Source: Rachicladosporium sp. CCFEE 5018
Lineage: Eukaryota; Ascomycota; Dothideomycetes; Cladosporiales; Cladosporiaceae
Length of the DNA: 64,000 nucleotides
Assembly (NCBI GenBank): GCA_002077045.2
Contig: KZ111148.1
Coordinates: 776,791 to 840,790, forward strand
Direction: 5' to 3'
The position numbers and the translations under genes were made by a program. Shown piece after piece: positions 28,932 through 40,561 of the stretch. Each line of letters begins with the position of its first letter. Positions within the stretch are counted from its first letter, which is position 1. Under the pieces are notes generated by a model that did no database searches, was not told the origin of the DNA, and saw only the letters and a list, made by a program, of their open reading frames with translations.

Positions 28932-31091
28932 CTACTTTAACGTTAGTTCGGTCTCCGCCTGAGCCTCGAACATGGCTTCGAGAAATTCATGTCGCATCGT
29001 GAGGTTCTCTTTAACGTCGCCCGGCAACCGCATTTCCCGCTGCCAGAACACCCAGAGTTTACTTGTTCCCACACGTCGATAGGTCGCGGGCTCGTCTATC
29101 TTCTGCACGAGCACGAAATCACAGACTTCTACGAGGGCATCCGTTGGATCAGGTTTTGCGAAAAACGTGCTGACCGCCATTAATGGCGAGCGCCGATGAG
29201 AGTAGCAGTCGTTGTCATAGTAGGCCGAAAATGCTACATCATCGATGAACACTCGATGCTCATAGTCAAAACCGCAACCATCGCAAGGCTCAATGCGCAC
29301 CCCCCAGACTTTTGACATAAGCTTCAAGTTCCCGGACGTGATGGCGCCGAACTCATCTTGTCCAGCTAGCTGGATGTCTGCTTCCAGCAGCCTGCACTCG
29401 TACTTAGGTTTCATCCCGTATCCAAAGGGAAGCGTGAACCTCACAGCTCGTGGCTGGCTCGCCCAGGACCACGACGGAGCGGTGTATTCACAGCTTTGCT
29501 CCGTAGATGCGCCATACATGAATTTCCACGAGAGTGCTCTGCTCAACGAGTCGGCCCAGAGTCCAGCCAAGTAGCGACAGCGGAAAGTTGCGGACGCCTT
29601 ACGCGCCAGACCGGATAGAGCTATCAGCCGATCTGAAGGGACCGTACAACGACGAGGACTATAATCCGATGCTATGAGCGAATGGTACCACTTTGATGCA
29701 TTCGACGATCGCCGAGTGGACATATATGATTCGCTCGACCAGGATTTCAGGAGCGCATCTTCCGTCGTCTTGAGGTGATCGCACTCCCAGTAGAGTTGTT
29801 CGCTGGTGTAATATAGCTTCCTCCGCGATAAAATGGCTTCTTGGCAGCACCAGGATCTGTTGATCAAGGTACTTTGCGACAGACACGTTGTTTGGAATGC
29901 AGTCACTCCAGCCCTGCTTGGGATCTGACGGTCGTTGTAACTGCAGAATTGGAAACACAATCTGCTCGGTGCGCCACTTTTAAGGACACTCCGAATTATG
30001 ATCGCGTCCGGATTTTTCTGAGCAGCTGACTCGATGGGATGGACACTTCTGCGATTGAAGATGCCCTGATCACTGTCATCGCTGGACGAAGCGCAGACTG
30101 TGACAAGAGCGTTCTCAAACACTGCTCCCATAACAGCACTCTCCTCAAGCCAGTGTGTCTTCGAATGCTGAATTATGCAGATGGCATCTATCCAGAGGTA
30201 CCGAATGTGAAGACCTCGTGTAATCTGAATGGCATCGCGTAGGGTCTTTGGCAGAGTAGCTTTTTGCAGAAGGACCTGCCGACTAGCTATGTTGTGTTTT
30301 GTCGTGACCCAGGACGAGGAGTCGGCTGTTCCCCAACGGTAGCTCAGAGCTGCGTAAGGGCCAGGGCTATTACGGCCGTCGATAAGCCTACACGATCTCC
30401 CGCAATTGTCGTCATTGGGCGTCTTAGTCGTAGCTAGATCGACAAAGCGCCTCTCGACGGTCGCATCACCAATCACGCCGAGTGGACAGTCTGCGAAGCA
30501 GTCTATCAGATGCGTAGGCCCTCCGTGGTGAGCGTACACGTTCACAGCAGAAGGACCTCGAAAGAGTTTTACACGACCGTCGATATGAGATTGGGCCGAG
30601 TGACCAGCGACGCAAGATTGAATCCACGCGCGCGCCTTCTCGGTGCTTTCATGTGAGGCAGTATGTAAGCCAATTGTCTGAGCGGCTCGTAAGTTGCGAT
30701 CAAAGTCCAGCGCCGGATCGCCTTGATATGTGATCGCAAACACTCGCTTCCAATTGGCTCTAGGTTTTGCATCCCGCCCATAACCCGAAACGGGTGGATC
30801 ACTCAGATGCAGTGCGCTTATTATGGCAGCTAATGTGTTCCTGTCGACGCCGACAGGGGAGAAGCGGACCTGAAGCGTGGCTGGGTCTGACGGTTGCAAT
30901 ACCTCGAGGAACACACGAGAAATCCAGCGACATAGAGGGCACGTGGGGCATGAGTGCTCTAAGTCGTTCAGATTCTCGACCAGCACTAGTTCGCGGCCGT
31001 CGATCCACAGGTCAATATTGATTCTTCTACACGAGTCGCAGACTCGATCCGCAGCTGGGAATTCATCTGTGTTCATGGCCGGTACATCCAT
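28932..31091 (-). CDS. HET-domain protein (heterokaryon incompatibility type)
   Basis: A 719-aa single-exon protein. The N-terminal module has paired cysteines (RVCDSCRRINIDLW, CPTCPLCRWI) common in large HET proteins. The HET domain follows: block 1 GPYAALSYRWGTADSSSW (about residue 243), block 2 TLRDAIQITRGLHIRYLWIDAICIIQ (about 285-305), block 3 VTVCASSSDDSDQGIF and later NRSWCCQEAILSRRKLYYT. The C-terminal part ends in a typical PSWSWASQPRAV segment and a charged tail. Such proteins can trigger regulated cell death on non-self recognition, but most remain untested. No NACHT or WD partner domain is present in the same protein. Confidence 0.92.
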   Translation of the reverse strand: MDVPAMNTDEFPAADRVCDSCRRINIDLWIDGRELVLVENLNDLEHSCPTCPLCRWISRVFLEVLQPSDPATLQVRFSPVGVDRNTLAAIISALHLSDPPVSGYGRDAKPRANWKRVFAITYQGDPALDFDRNLRAAQTIGLHTASHESTEKARAWIQSCVAGHSAQSHIDGRVKLFRGPSAVNVYAHHGGPTHLIDCFADCPLGVIGDATVERRFVDLATTKTPNDDNCGRSCRLIDGRNSPGPYAALSYRWGTADSSSWVTTKHNIASRQVLLQKATLPKTLRDAIQITRGLHIRYLWIDAICIIQHSKTHWLEESAVMGAVFENALVTVCASSSDDSDQGIFNRRSVHPIESAAQKNPDAIIIRSVLKSGAPSRLCFQFCSYNDRQIPSRAGVTAFQTTCLSQSTLINRSWCCQEAILSRRKLYYTSEQLYWECDHLKTTEDALLKSWSSESYMSTRRSSNASKWYHSLIASDYSPRRCTVPSDRLIALSGLARKASATFRCRYLAGLWADSLSRALSWKFMYGASTEQSCEYTAPSWSWASQPRAVRFTLPFGYGMKPKYECRLLEADIQLAGQDEFGAITSGNLKLMSKVWGVRIEPCDGCGFDYEHRVFIDDVAFSAYYDNDCYSHRRSPLMAVSTFFAKPDPTDALVEVCDFVLVQKIDEPATYRRVGTSKLWVFWQREMRLPGDVKENLTMRHEFLEAMFEAQAETELTLK

Positions 31092-32248
31092 CGCTGAAAG
31101 TCGACATGTGGTGACGCCTGTGCGAGCCCACTTAGTTGCAGCCCACGGTGACAGAAGGATCTATGCCTTGTGGCTCTTGCTGGGACCCGCAGTGATTACG
31201 CCTCGTGTTCGCGACGCAGGGCAAGCGGTGGAGTGTGTCCGCGCGGGCGTGATCGCGCAGGAGGGGTCTAGGAGCCGTCGAGGTTGGCGCTGCTATTGTG
31301 CGAATCACACTATCGGCAGGACTTTTGTATCATCACCTGGTCGCAATCGAGGGCGTGGTAAAGTGGTGATGAAGAAAGTGCAACACACGAGAACTCAGGT
31401 GTGGGATGGCAAGCCATGCATGGCGGAGCAACTCGCACACCCTGAGGTTCACAGCCTCGTTCTCGGACTGCATGCGCAGCCATCCGTTGTGTGAAGCAGT
31501 CATCTGCCACTGAGCTGGGCGCATTGTTGCAGTACTGTCCCCGTCTCGAGCGACGCATGCTGAGCTCGCACACGGTGAAGAGGTTTGAAGTAAAGTATGC
31601 CTTACCTGACAAACGTGTTGTATCCTGCATCCACTTGCTCCTACATCAGCAAGGCAACGACATCTACGTCAAGGCTCTTGCAATACCCCAATAGCTACTG
31701 GAAGTTCGAGCCTTCGGCTAAATTTGCGCCCGTAGTGCCGTCCCTTGTTTTAAGGCAAGCCCCATGAGCTCCGTGACAGGCGCTGGCTGCCTGAGCATCT
31801 ATCAAGAGGGCCACAGCATAGGACACTGCAGAATAGATTATTAAGAGGCGCAGCTACCGTTAGGCAACTGTTCCAAAAGCGCAACATTCTCGAGGGTATA
31901 GCAAAAGTATCAAAATACGCAACACCCAGGCAGTATTGGCGTGAGCAAATTGAGACCTTCAGGCAGATGGGCCGCCACTCTGGCATATGCTCACGATAAG
32001 ACAATGCAACGCTGAACGATGAGAACATCGTGCAAGCGATGGCGTGCAGTCACTTGCGACAGCTCGCTTTGGCAGAGCACGGCAGGGACGGAATTTGGCA
32101 GTCAAGCCTCGCTCAAGCCATAGGCAAGAAGCTCAGCGACACCTTTGTGTTCGAACGTAGTGCATTGAGTGCAGCTACATATCCTCCATCACCCAACCAG
32201 ACCCGGTGAGAGCCCGAGCTATCCTCCCAACGCCATCTCTTTCATCTT
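31092..32248. other. Long intergenic region upstream of the HET gene
   Basis: 1.16 kb with only short overlapping frames on both strands and none resembling a protein family. It is the promoter side of the HET gene and the 3' flank of the eS17 gene. Confidence 0.4.
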
Positions 32249-32812
32249 CTATGCACGTGCGGGACGGTCGTTGAAGCGACGAGGGCGCTCAACACTTTGT
32301 TGTTGTTGCACAGGGACAACGTTGACGGGGATGGAGTCGAACTGTGAGTAATCATGTCAGTATGGTGTCTCCAAATGTGCTTCAACACTTCGCCGCAGAG
32401 TATACTCACGCCCATAGACTTCAACAGATCCTTCGTCTCCTGATCAACATCCAACTGCCCGTTCTCGCTCTCCTGCGTGAAGTCGAGCGCCGAGATCTCG
32501 GGTACGAACTGATCCTTCCTCTCACGCTCCTCTTCTTGCAGCTTGAAGGAGATACCGCGCACAGGGCCACGCTGAATGCGCTTCATCAGATGTGTGGTGT
32601 AGCCGGCGATCTAAGCATTTACAATCAGTATCGCGGATTGCGATCAAGTGATCGCTGATGTGTACCTTGTTGCGCAGCCTCTTGGAGGCAATCACAGCGA
32701 TCTCATCGCAGATACGCTTGTTGGTCTCGAAGTCCAGGGTGAGGCGGGGGTAGTAGCGCTCGATGATGACTTTGGCGGACTTTTTGACGGTCTTGGTGCG
32801 GACGCGACCCAT
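32249..32812 (-). CDS. RPS17: 40S ribosomal protein S17 (eS17)
   Basis: Three exons, complement(join(32249..32341,32410..32610,32666..32812)), 146 aa. Exon 1: MGRVRTKTVKKSAKVIIERYYPRLTLDFETNKRICDEIAVIASKRLRNK. Exon 2 starts IAGYTTHLMKRIQRGPVRGISFKLQEEERERKDQFVPE and ends DVDQETKDLLKSMG. Exon 3 starts FDSIPVNVVPV and ends in an Arg-rich tail. All exons are in phase 0. Introns are 55 and 68 nt with GTACAC/TTAG and GTGAGT/TCACAG signals. Sequence and length are as expected for a fungal eS17. Confidence 0.96.
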
Positions 32813-33068
32813 GATTGCGGTTGTCGAGGGGGATTCGGATTTATCGTGGGTGTCGTGGGTGCAGCAAGAAGTTCGATATTTCGGTGGTGAGGTGGGCGTG
32901 AAGTGCCAAGAGTTGGAATTCTGGAGCGGGGCCAAAGTTTCAGCCTGAGGCAGAAGCGCTCAGTCGGCAGCGAATCACTCGAACGGCTGTTCAAAGAACA
33001 GCGACTATCGCACAGTCTTGACCCAGTGAGATTCTGGTCTATGTACATTCACTTGGCTGTTCCGTGAC

Positions 33069-34013
33069 TTACGACCCGTTCTCGAACTTCAGACCACCCT
33101 CCTTCCGCACCGCACCATAGATTCCGGCAATGTCACCCTTGTCACCAGCATGCTCAACAACCATCTCGAGATGCGAGTCCGCTACCTCAACAGCCCTCAT
33201 CTTCACTCCAGCGCTCTTCGCAAGATCTAGCGCATGCCCAGCGTCTTTTCTCGCAAGTTTAGCTGAGAACAGAGGTTCCTCACGCTTATGATAATCCCCA
33301 GACTTCATTCGCCCACTGTAAGCTGTGTACGGCCCAGGGAACATGGTCTCGATGAATGAGTGCAGATTGTCGACCCCAAGCCCGGACTTCTCGGCAAGCG
33401 TATGACCCTCAGAGAGAGCTTCCACCATTTGCAGGATGAAGGTGTTTCCAATGATCTTGAGCCGGGTAGCGGTGCCGTAAGGTTGGTCAGAGAAGTCGAT
33501 CTCTGCGCGGCCCATGACGTCTTTGCAAAATGGCTTCACTCGATTGACCTGGGCCGATGGACCAGCAAGCACACACACAAGCTGACCGTTGTCTGCCATT
33601 GCTGGAGCGCCGAAGACCGGACAGGCGACAAAGTAGGCGCCAGCTGCTTCGATGTCGGCGCCGAGTTTGTCAGTGGTGTCTGGGTGGACAGTAGAGCAGT
33701 CGACGAAGAGCTTGCTCTTCGCATGAGAAGACTTCAATGCGGTGGCAATGGTCTCGTTGATCGCTTTGTCGTCGCCAAGGCAGGTGAAGATGATGTCTGC
33801 ACTCGAGACTGCATCTTCGACAGACGTGAGCACCTTGACTTTCTCCGATGGCAGGGTTGAGGCAAGCTTCTCGGAGCGTGCTGTGGTGCGATTGTAGATG
33901 CCGAGTGGTGCCGTGTACTTGCCCTTCTCGACAAGATTCTTGACCATACCTCGACCCATGTTGCCAAGACCCAGCCAGGCGACTCGAGGATTGCTGTCTG
34001 CGTTTGAAGCCAT
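33069..34013 (-). CDS. NAD(P)-dependent beta-hydroxyacid dehydrogenase (3-hydroxyisobutyrate dehydrogenase family)
   Basis: A 314-aa single-exon oxidoreductase of the 6-phosphogluconate/3-hydroxyisobutyrate dehydrogenase superfamily. The N-terminal Rossmann motif is AWLGLGNMGRGMVKNL (about 13-28). The substrate motif region DCSTVHPDTT is near 120. A GAPAMADNGQLVCVLAG block follows, and the catalytic Lys lies in RLKIIGNTFILQMVEALSEG near 195. The C-terminal all-helical domain is complete. There is no obvious mitochondrial presequence, which argues against the valine-degradation enzyme itself. A cytosolic beta-hydroxyacid or succinic-semialdehyde-type reductase is equally possible. Confidence 0.85.
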   Translation of the reverse strand: MASNADSNPRVAWLGLGNMGRGMVKNLVEKGKYTAPLGIYNRTTARSEKLASTLPSEKVKVLTSVEDAVSSADIIFTCLGDDKAINETIATALKSSHAKSKLFVDCSTVHPDTTDKLGADIEAAGAYFVACPVFGAPAMADNGQLVCVLAGPSAQVNRVKPFCKDVMGRAEIDFSDQPYGTATRLKIIGNTFILQMVEALSEGHTLAEKSGLGVDNLHSFIETMFPGPYTAYSGRMKSGDYHKREEPLFSAKLARKDAGHALDLAKSAGVKMRAVEVADSHLEMVVEHAGDKGDIAGIYGAVRKEGGLKFENGS

Positions 34014-34800
34014 GATGTGTGAGTCTGTGCTAACGGTCCTGGATGACGAGTGGAGAGCTAATGCAAGTGCGTGGGTTTAGCCCGGGTGTATCGCAGCAAT
34101 GAATGAAAGTGACTAGAAAATTTACGAAAACTACCTAACATAGGCAGACAATTGAGATATGTACTCTTCACTGGAGTCAGCAACAGCCCCATGGCCAGTT
34201 CGACGTCAGAACCTAGCCCATGACCTGCACAGTCAATGACGTCTTGGCAACAAGCTCGAGCTCCACCACAAGAAGCTCCGGGTCGATCGGAGCCACTGTG
34301 TCACTGTCCAGGCGAGAGCGCTCTTGTGCGTCTACTCACGTACATTCGGCGACGGGGTTGAGGTGCGCCGGTCACTCAAATCCGCAATAGCCGACTGCGA
34401 GAGGCACGCGAAGCGATCGGTGGTACCTCGTAGTGCACCCTGGGTGTGATTGACGAGTTGACTCGATCATTTGCCCGCCAGCAAAGCCGACTAGTCGATG
34501 ACCGAAACCGAACAATAGCATCAACAGACGTATTCGCACGCGTCGTGGCTGTCAACGATGCAATGGGGTTGGCTAGTACAGACACAGATGTGAGAGGGAA
34601 GGTGCGGAGGGCTTCCGTGGGGCTAAGCCCGATGTGGTACACTGTGAGTAAATACACGAAACGCGAGTGACTACGCGTGCGCTATGCGGATCAGCACCAC
34701 GACAGCAACGGACGACTGACCTTACCACGGAGAAGAGAGGTGCACTGAGAGGGTAGCGCGACCATGACCAGATGAAGCGCACCCGACGCCCACCGCCAAT
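34014..34800. promoter_or_regulatory. Divergent promoter region with two ACGCGT boxes upstream of SMC2
   Basis: 787 bp between the dehydrogenase and SMC2 start codons. ACGCGT occurs at 34538-34543 and 34673-34678, that is 258 and 123 bp before the SMC2 ATG. The near-match ACGCGA is at 34661. In fungi ACGCGT (MCB) is the MBF site that drives G1/S genes. Confidence 0.5.
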
Positions 34801-37800
34801 ATGCGCATCACCGAACTGATTATCGACGGCTTCAAGTCCTACGCTGTTCGCACCGTCATCTCATCATGGGACCCGACCTTCAATGCGATCACTGGTCTCA
34901 ATGGTAGTGGGAAGTCGAACATCCTCGATGCGATATGCTTCTGCCTTGGCATCGGTCGCTTCGAGCTTCTGCGCGCGAGCGGAGGGGCCAGCGACCTGAT
35001 ATACAAGCGTGGGCAGGCCGGAATAACGAAAGCATCTGTGACACTGGTCTTCGACAATAGCGACAAACCAAAGTCGCCGATCGGATTTGAGGACTATGCG
35101 TCTATCAGTGTCACCCGGCAGATCGTCCTGGGAGGGACGAGCAAATACCTGATCAATGGACACCGCGCGCAGCAGCAGACTGTGCAGAACTTGTTCCAGA
35201 GCGTGCAGCTGAATATCAACAACCCGAACTTCTTGATCATGCAAGGAAAGATCACGAAGGTATTGAACATGAAGAGTACGGAGATCTTGGGGATGGTGGA
35301 GGAGGCTGCTGGAACGAGGATGTTCGAGGATCGACGGGAGAAGGCTTTCAAGACGATGGCGAAAAAGCAGGCCAAGGTTGAGGAGCTGGAAGGTCTACTT
35401 AAGGACGAGATCGAGCCGAAGCTGGACAAGCTGCGGAATGAGAAGAGGGCCTTCTTGGAGTTCCAAAGTACGCAGAACGATCTGGAGAGGCTGACGAAGC
35501 TCATCGTGGCGTATGACTACGTGAGGTCGAAGCAGAAAGTCCAGCAGAGCGCTGAGGATCTGGCTGCGAAGAGGGAGAGGGTCGAGGCGATTGAGGCGAA
35601 CGCGGAGAAGATGAGGCGGGAAATCGGGGTGCTGGAAGAGGACATGGAGAAGGTGCGGGCTGCGAGAGACAAGGAGCTGCGGAAGGGCGGCAAGTTTGCT
35701 AAGCTAGAGGATGCCGTCAAGATGCATTCTCACGAGCTCGTGCGACTCGCAACTGTGCTTGACTTGAAGGCCGCCTCTATGGCCGAGGAGCAGGAGCGAT
35801 TACAGAAGGCTCAAAAGTCCGTCAAGGAGCTGGAGAAGCAGCTCAAGCAGCGATCACAGGCGCACACCGCATTACAACAGCAATTCGAGGACGCGAATGG
35901 GAGTCTTGAGGAGCAGAAAGCTGAGGTCGAAACCAAGGAAGAGCTTCTGCAGACATTACAGACTGGCATCTCATCAAATGCTGGATCCGATGGGGGATAT
36001 GCAGGTCAACTTGCTGCAGCGCGTGACAGTGTCAGCAAGTCGGGCACTGCAATCGAGCAGTCGAAACTGAAGATCTGGCATCTGGAAGCACGCATTAAGG
36101 AGGATGAGCCTCGTGCCAAGAAGGCTGAGAAAGAAAATGCTGGTCTGCTGAAGGATCTTGAGCTGCTACGATCGCAAGCAGGCAAATTGGAGAAGGAGCT
36201 CGAGAAACTCGGCTTCGAGCCTGGCAGGGACGAGCAACAACAAGCCGAGAAATCACAGCTAGAGAAGCGGATTCGATCTTTGCAGTCCGATGCTGAAGCA
36301 TTGCGGCGGAAGGTTGCAGGATTGGACTTCTCATACGCAGATCCATCACCCAGCTTCGATCGAAGTCGAGTAAAGGGACTGGTCGCGCAGCTGTTCAATC
36401 TCCCAGCTGAGCAAGCGGAGGCAGGCACTGCGCTCGAGATTTGCGCCGGAGGTCGGCTCTACAATGTTGTTGTCGACTCCGCTGAGACTGGCTCGCAGCT
36501 GTTGCAAAACGGCAAGTTGCGGCGACGAGTGACTATCGTGCCCCTTGACAAGATCTCAGCATCACGAGCGCCAGCAGACCGAGTCGCTGCAGCACAGAGG
36601 CTAGCACCTGGCAAAGTCAATCTAGCTCTCACTCTGGTCGGGTACGAGAATGAAGTGGAGAAGGCCATGGAGTTCGTCTTCGGCAACACACTGATCTGCG
36701 CCGATGCGTCAACCGCAAAGAAGGTTACATTCGATCCAGCAGTCCGGCTAAAGAGCGTCACGCTAGAAGGCGATGTGTATGATCCCAGTGGCACACTGTC
36801 GGGAGGCTCTGCTGCTCAGGGCAGTGGCGTACTGCTCACGCTGCAAAAGCTCAATGCAATCACACAAGAGCTCGAGTCTGAGCAGGAGAAGCTCACTAAG
36901 CTCGAGCGACAGATGTCCAGAGACGCGCAGAAGCTGAAGTCTGCGCGTCAGATCAAGCAGGAGCTCGACCTCAAAGCTCATGAGATCGGCCTTGCAGAGG
37001 AGCAGATCGCGTCAAACTCGTCCAGTAGCATCATTGCTTCAGTAGCTGAGATGAAGGAGACGATTGCAGCTCTCAAGTCCAACATTGATGCTGCGAAGAA
37101 GCGCCATACTGACGCCGAAGCTGAGGCCAAGCGGATCGAGAAAGACATGAAGGACTTCTCCGCCAACAAGTCGGGCAAACTAGAGCAGCTGCAGAAGGAG
37201 GTTGAAAAGCTGCGGAAGGCTCTTGCCAAAGCGCAAGGTACCATCAAGCCTCTGCAGCAGGAGATGCGAGACGCCAACATCGACACCGAGCAGATCGGGA
37301 GCGACCTGGCAGCCGCGCAGGAAGAACTACATGACTCGGAGAACACATTGGCTGCCCACCAAGAAGAAGTCCAGGCCCTCACATCAGCGCAGAAGACAGC
37401 GCAGAGTTCTCACGACGAAGCGCAAGCAGCCCTTGACGATGAGCGAGCAAAGCTTTCGAACTTCGACTCCGAACTTGCAGACCTTGACAGGGCTTCGAAG
37501 CACAAGAACCAACAGGTCTCCGACGAGAAGCTCGAGTCTCAGAAGCTCGGCCACGCCATCGACGGTTTCGCCAAAGTCCAGCAAGCCGCCCAAAGCACCC
37601 TTTCAACAATGGAGAAAGAGCACGACTGGATCCACGAAGCCGCAACGTCTTTCGGCAAAGCCAACACACCCTACGACTTCAGCAACGCCAACATGGGCGA
37701 GTCAAAGTCCAACCTCAAAGTCCTCACCGAGCGCTTCCAGTCCATGAAGAAAAGGATCAATCCTGCTGTCATGGCGACAATTGATTCAGTAGAGAAGAAG

Positions 37801-38398
37801 GAAACAGCGCTGAAGCAGATGATGCGGACTGTCATCAAAGACAAGCGGAAGATCGAGGAGACGATCGCGAGTTTGGATGAGTATAAGCGCGAGACGCTGC
37901 TGAAGACTTGGACGAAGGTGAACGAGGATTTCGGGCTAATATTCAACGATCTCTTGCCGGGGAATACGGCTAAGCTAGATCCGCTGGAAGGCAAGGAGAT
38001 CAGCGAGGGTTTGGAGGTGAAGGTTTGCTTGGGAAAGGTGTGGAAGCAGTCGCTTACTGAGCTGTCTGGAGGCCAAAGGTTCGTCTTATTCTTGCTCGTC
38101 GTGCTGGTCTGCATCACTAACATTAGTTTGCAGATCCCTCATCGCTCTGTCACTCATCCTCTCCCTCCTTCAGTACTCCCCGGCGCCTATGTACATCCTC
38201 GACGAGGTCGACGCCGCACTGGATCTCTCACATACGCAGAATATCGGGCGCTTGATCAAGACAAGGTTCAAGGGCAGTCAGTTCATTGTAGTGAGTTTGA
38301 AAGACGGCATGTTCGGCAACGCAAATCGAATCTTCAAGACGAGGTTTATGGATGGGACGAGTGTTGTTCAGGTTTTGGGACCAGGGGATGTGAAATGA
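34801..38398 (+). CDS. SMC2: Condensin subunit SMC2
   Basis: Chromosome-condensation ATPase. join(34801..38078,38134..38398), 1180 aa, matching the 1170-1180 aa of fungal Smc2. N-terminal MRITELIIDGFKSYA and Walker A GLNGSGKSN (about 33-41) are followed by a long coiled coil. The hinge lies at about 520-680 (FDRSRVKGLVAQLFNLP..., LEGDVYDPSGTLSGGS). After a second coiled coil comes the C-terminal ABC signature LTELSGGQR and Walker B MYILDEVDAALD. A 55-nt intron (GTTCGTC...CACTAACATTAGTTTGCAG) interrupts the Arg codon directly after LSGGQ. Read-through would give a false tail, so the spliced form is chosen. It ends QVLGPGDVK. Confidence 0.97.
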
Positions 38399-38482
38399 TA
38401 CCAGGGACGGACAGGACTAGGAGTGATCGCGATTGGCGCTCTGTAAAGTATTTCGTATTACACGCTTTTGGCAATATCCACC

Positions 38483-40561
38483 TCACGCCCAAGCCTCCTT
38501 GATGAAGTCAGCAGCCCGCTCACCAATGCCATACGCCGGCATCTGAGTATGTCCGCCATGCAGAGTTGGCATCACGCTCACGTCAGCGACGCGCAGGCCC
38601 TTTACACCGCGGACCCGCAGCTTCTCATCAAGCACGGCCATCTTGTCGTCCGCCTTCCCCATCTTGCAAGTGCCCGCTGCGTGATAGCACGTCGTAGCCT
38701 GCTGCTTGACGTAAGGCACCCATTGCTCGCGCGTTGTGTGAGCGTGGTGCGTCAGATCGGCTGGCCAAGCACCTTTCACGATCCCGCTCGTACCCTTGCC
38801 TTGCATGATCACTTCATTGCCTAGTCTAACGCCCTCGGACAGGACGAGGACATCAAGAGGGTCCGAGAGCCAATTGGGATCAACAACTGGATTCTCCATT
38901 GGGTCTTTAGTTCTCAGCGTCACAGTGCCTTTCGATCGGGGACTGAAGAGCTCCGTTATCATAGCGAAGGCGTGCTTGTTGTCGACTGGGAACTGGTCAT
39001 ATTGCTTCGGGCCGCCGTAGCACTCGGTTGTGAAGAACTCGATATTAGGCTGCTTCTTGGTCAAACCCATAGGATCGCGGCCGGGTGCTGCTTTTGCCTG
39101 AGCTTCCTTCCACAGAGGCTCGTCTTTGAGGCGGTCGTCTAAGCGGGCGAAGGCAAAGGCACCGAAGGGGAAGCTGCATGTGTCAGCGAGTGCTATCGAG
39201 ACCTCAATGCGAAGGACTACCTTGATAAGAAGCCAGTCTTCTCCTTCTTCCATTGATCGTACGTTGTGGCGAGAGAATTGCCATGATATACCTTGTAATC
39301 CGTCGTCAACCCTTCCTTCTCGGTCTCGTAAAACGCAAATACGATCAAGTGGTCGAGCAAGTTCTGACCAACACCTGGAGCATCAACGAGAGTCTGAATG
39401 TCGTGTTTCTTGAGCTCTGCTGCTGGACCAATACCAGACCGCATAAGGATCGTTGGCGTACAGTACGCGCCACCGGACACGATGATCTCGCGCTGAGCAT
39501 GTACAGTACGGCGCGTGCCATCTGGGCCGACGAGATCGATGCTGTGAGCTTGGAGTCCATCATTGGTCTGACGAATGTTCACCTTATCGACGACGGTGTT
39601 GACTAGAATTTCGATGTTATCGCGGTGGTGGTCGTTGGTCACGAAGTCGGCACCAGTGGTGCCTCGATTAATGTTAGTATCGATGAGATAGGTCCAAGCA
39701 GCAGAATCTTCACTTACGCAGGCCCTTGTGATGCGTCCGAGGGACGTGACCACACCCATGTGGCGTTTCGCCCGTCGTGAACATATCCTCGTGGTAGGGC
39801 ATGCCCTGCGACTGGAATGACTCCATGATGAGATTGGAGATCGGTGCAAGATCGTGCGGTTCGTTGTGTAGAGGTCCATCTGTACCATGTGCACCTTTGG
39901 CCGGGGTGAACCAATCCTGTGGCAGCATAAGTCAGACTTGATCTACCCACCATTTCTACAATCTTACCTTAGTATGGAATGTCTCCGCCTTGCGCATAGC
40001 AGCGAAGAACTGTTCCCCGTCCCAACCGGGCAAGCCCCAGTCATCGTAATCTTGCTTGCAGCCGCGGATACAAAGCGTGCCATTGACACCGCTCGATCCA
40101 CCCAGAAACCGGCCCCGGCTGAGCTTGATCTAGTGAAGTTAGTCGCCATTACTACGATCGCTCTCTAAGATATGTCATGAACAGACCTGGCGGTCATCCG
40201 CGCCAGTCTGTGGCTCAGAGACGATGTTCCAGTCTTCGGGTCCGTCGAAGTTCTTGCTCCAACCACCGACTGTGCGGTGCAGAGACACAAATTAGCAACA
40301 TGATCGCGTCGTGCAAGGGGCCGGAGCGTCCCTTCTTACCCATGTGCACATTCTCAAGATCCTTATTATGAGCTCCCGCTTCGACTATGAGGATCTTCAC
40401 ATTTGCATCGTCGGCAAGGCGATGTGCAACAACGCAGCCTGCCGTGCCACCGCCTACGTAGACCTACTGGTCAGTATGCAAGGGATATCATCCTAAATCG
40501 CGGACGGGCATTTACCGGCAATGATGTAGTCGAAGGTGTCTGCCATGTCTAGTGATCCCAT
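38483..40561 (-). CDS. GMC-family FAD oxidoreductase (choline dehydrogenase/aryl-alcohol oxidase type)
   Basis: Seven exons: complement(join(38483..39173,39221..39662,39718..39916,39968..40129,40187..40269,40340..40453,40516..40561)), 578 aa. FAD motif DYIIAGGGTAGCVVAHRLA is assembled across intron 1. GMC signature 1 is SRGRFLGGSSGVNGTLCIRG, and signature 2 lies in SGGAYCTPTILMRSGIGPAAEL. Near the end, YHAAGTCKMG and GGHTQMPAYGIGERAADFI provide a His/His catalytic pair. Introns are 47-70 nt and every junction is in phase. No signal peptide, so probably cytosolic. The exact alcohol substrate is unknown. It stands 84 bp from the SMC2 stop, convergent with it. Confidence 0.9.
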
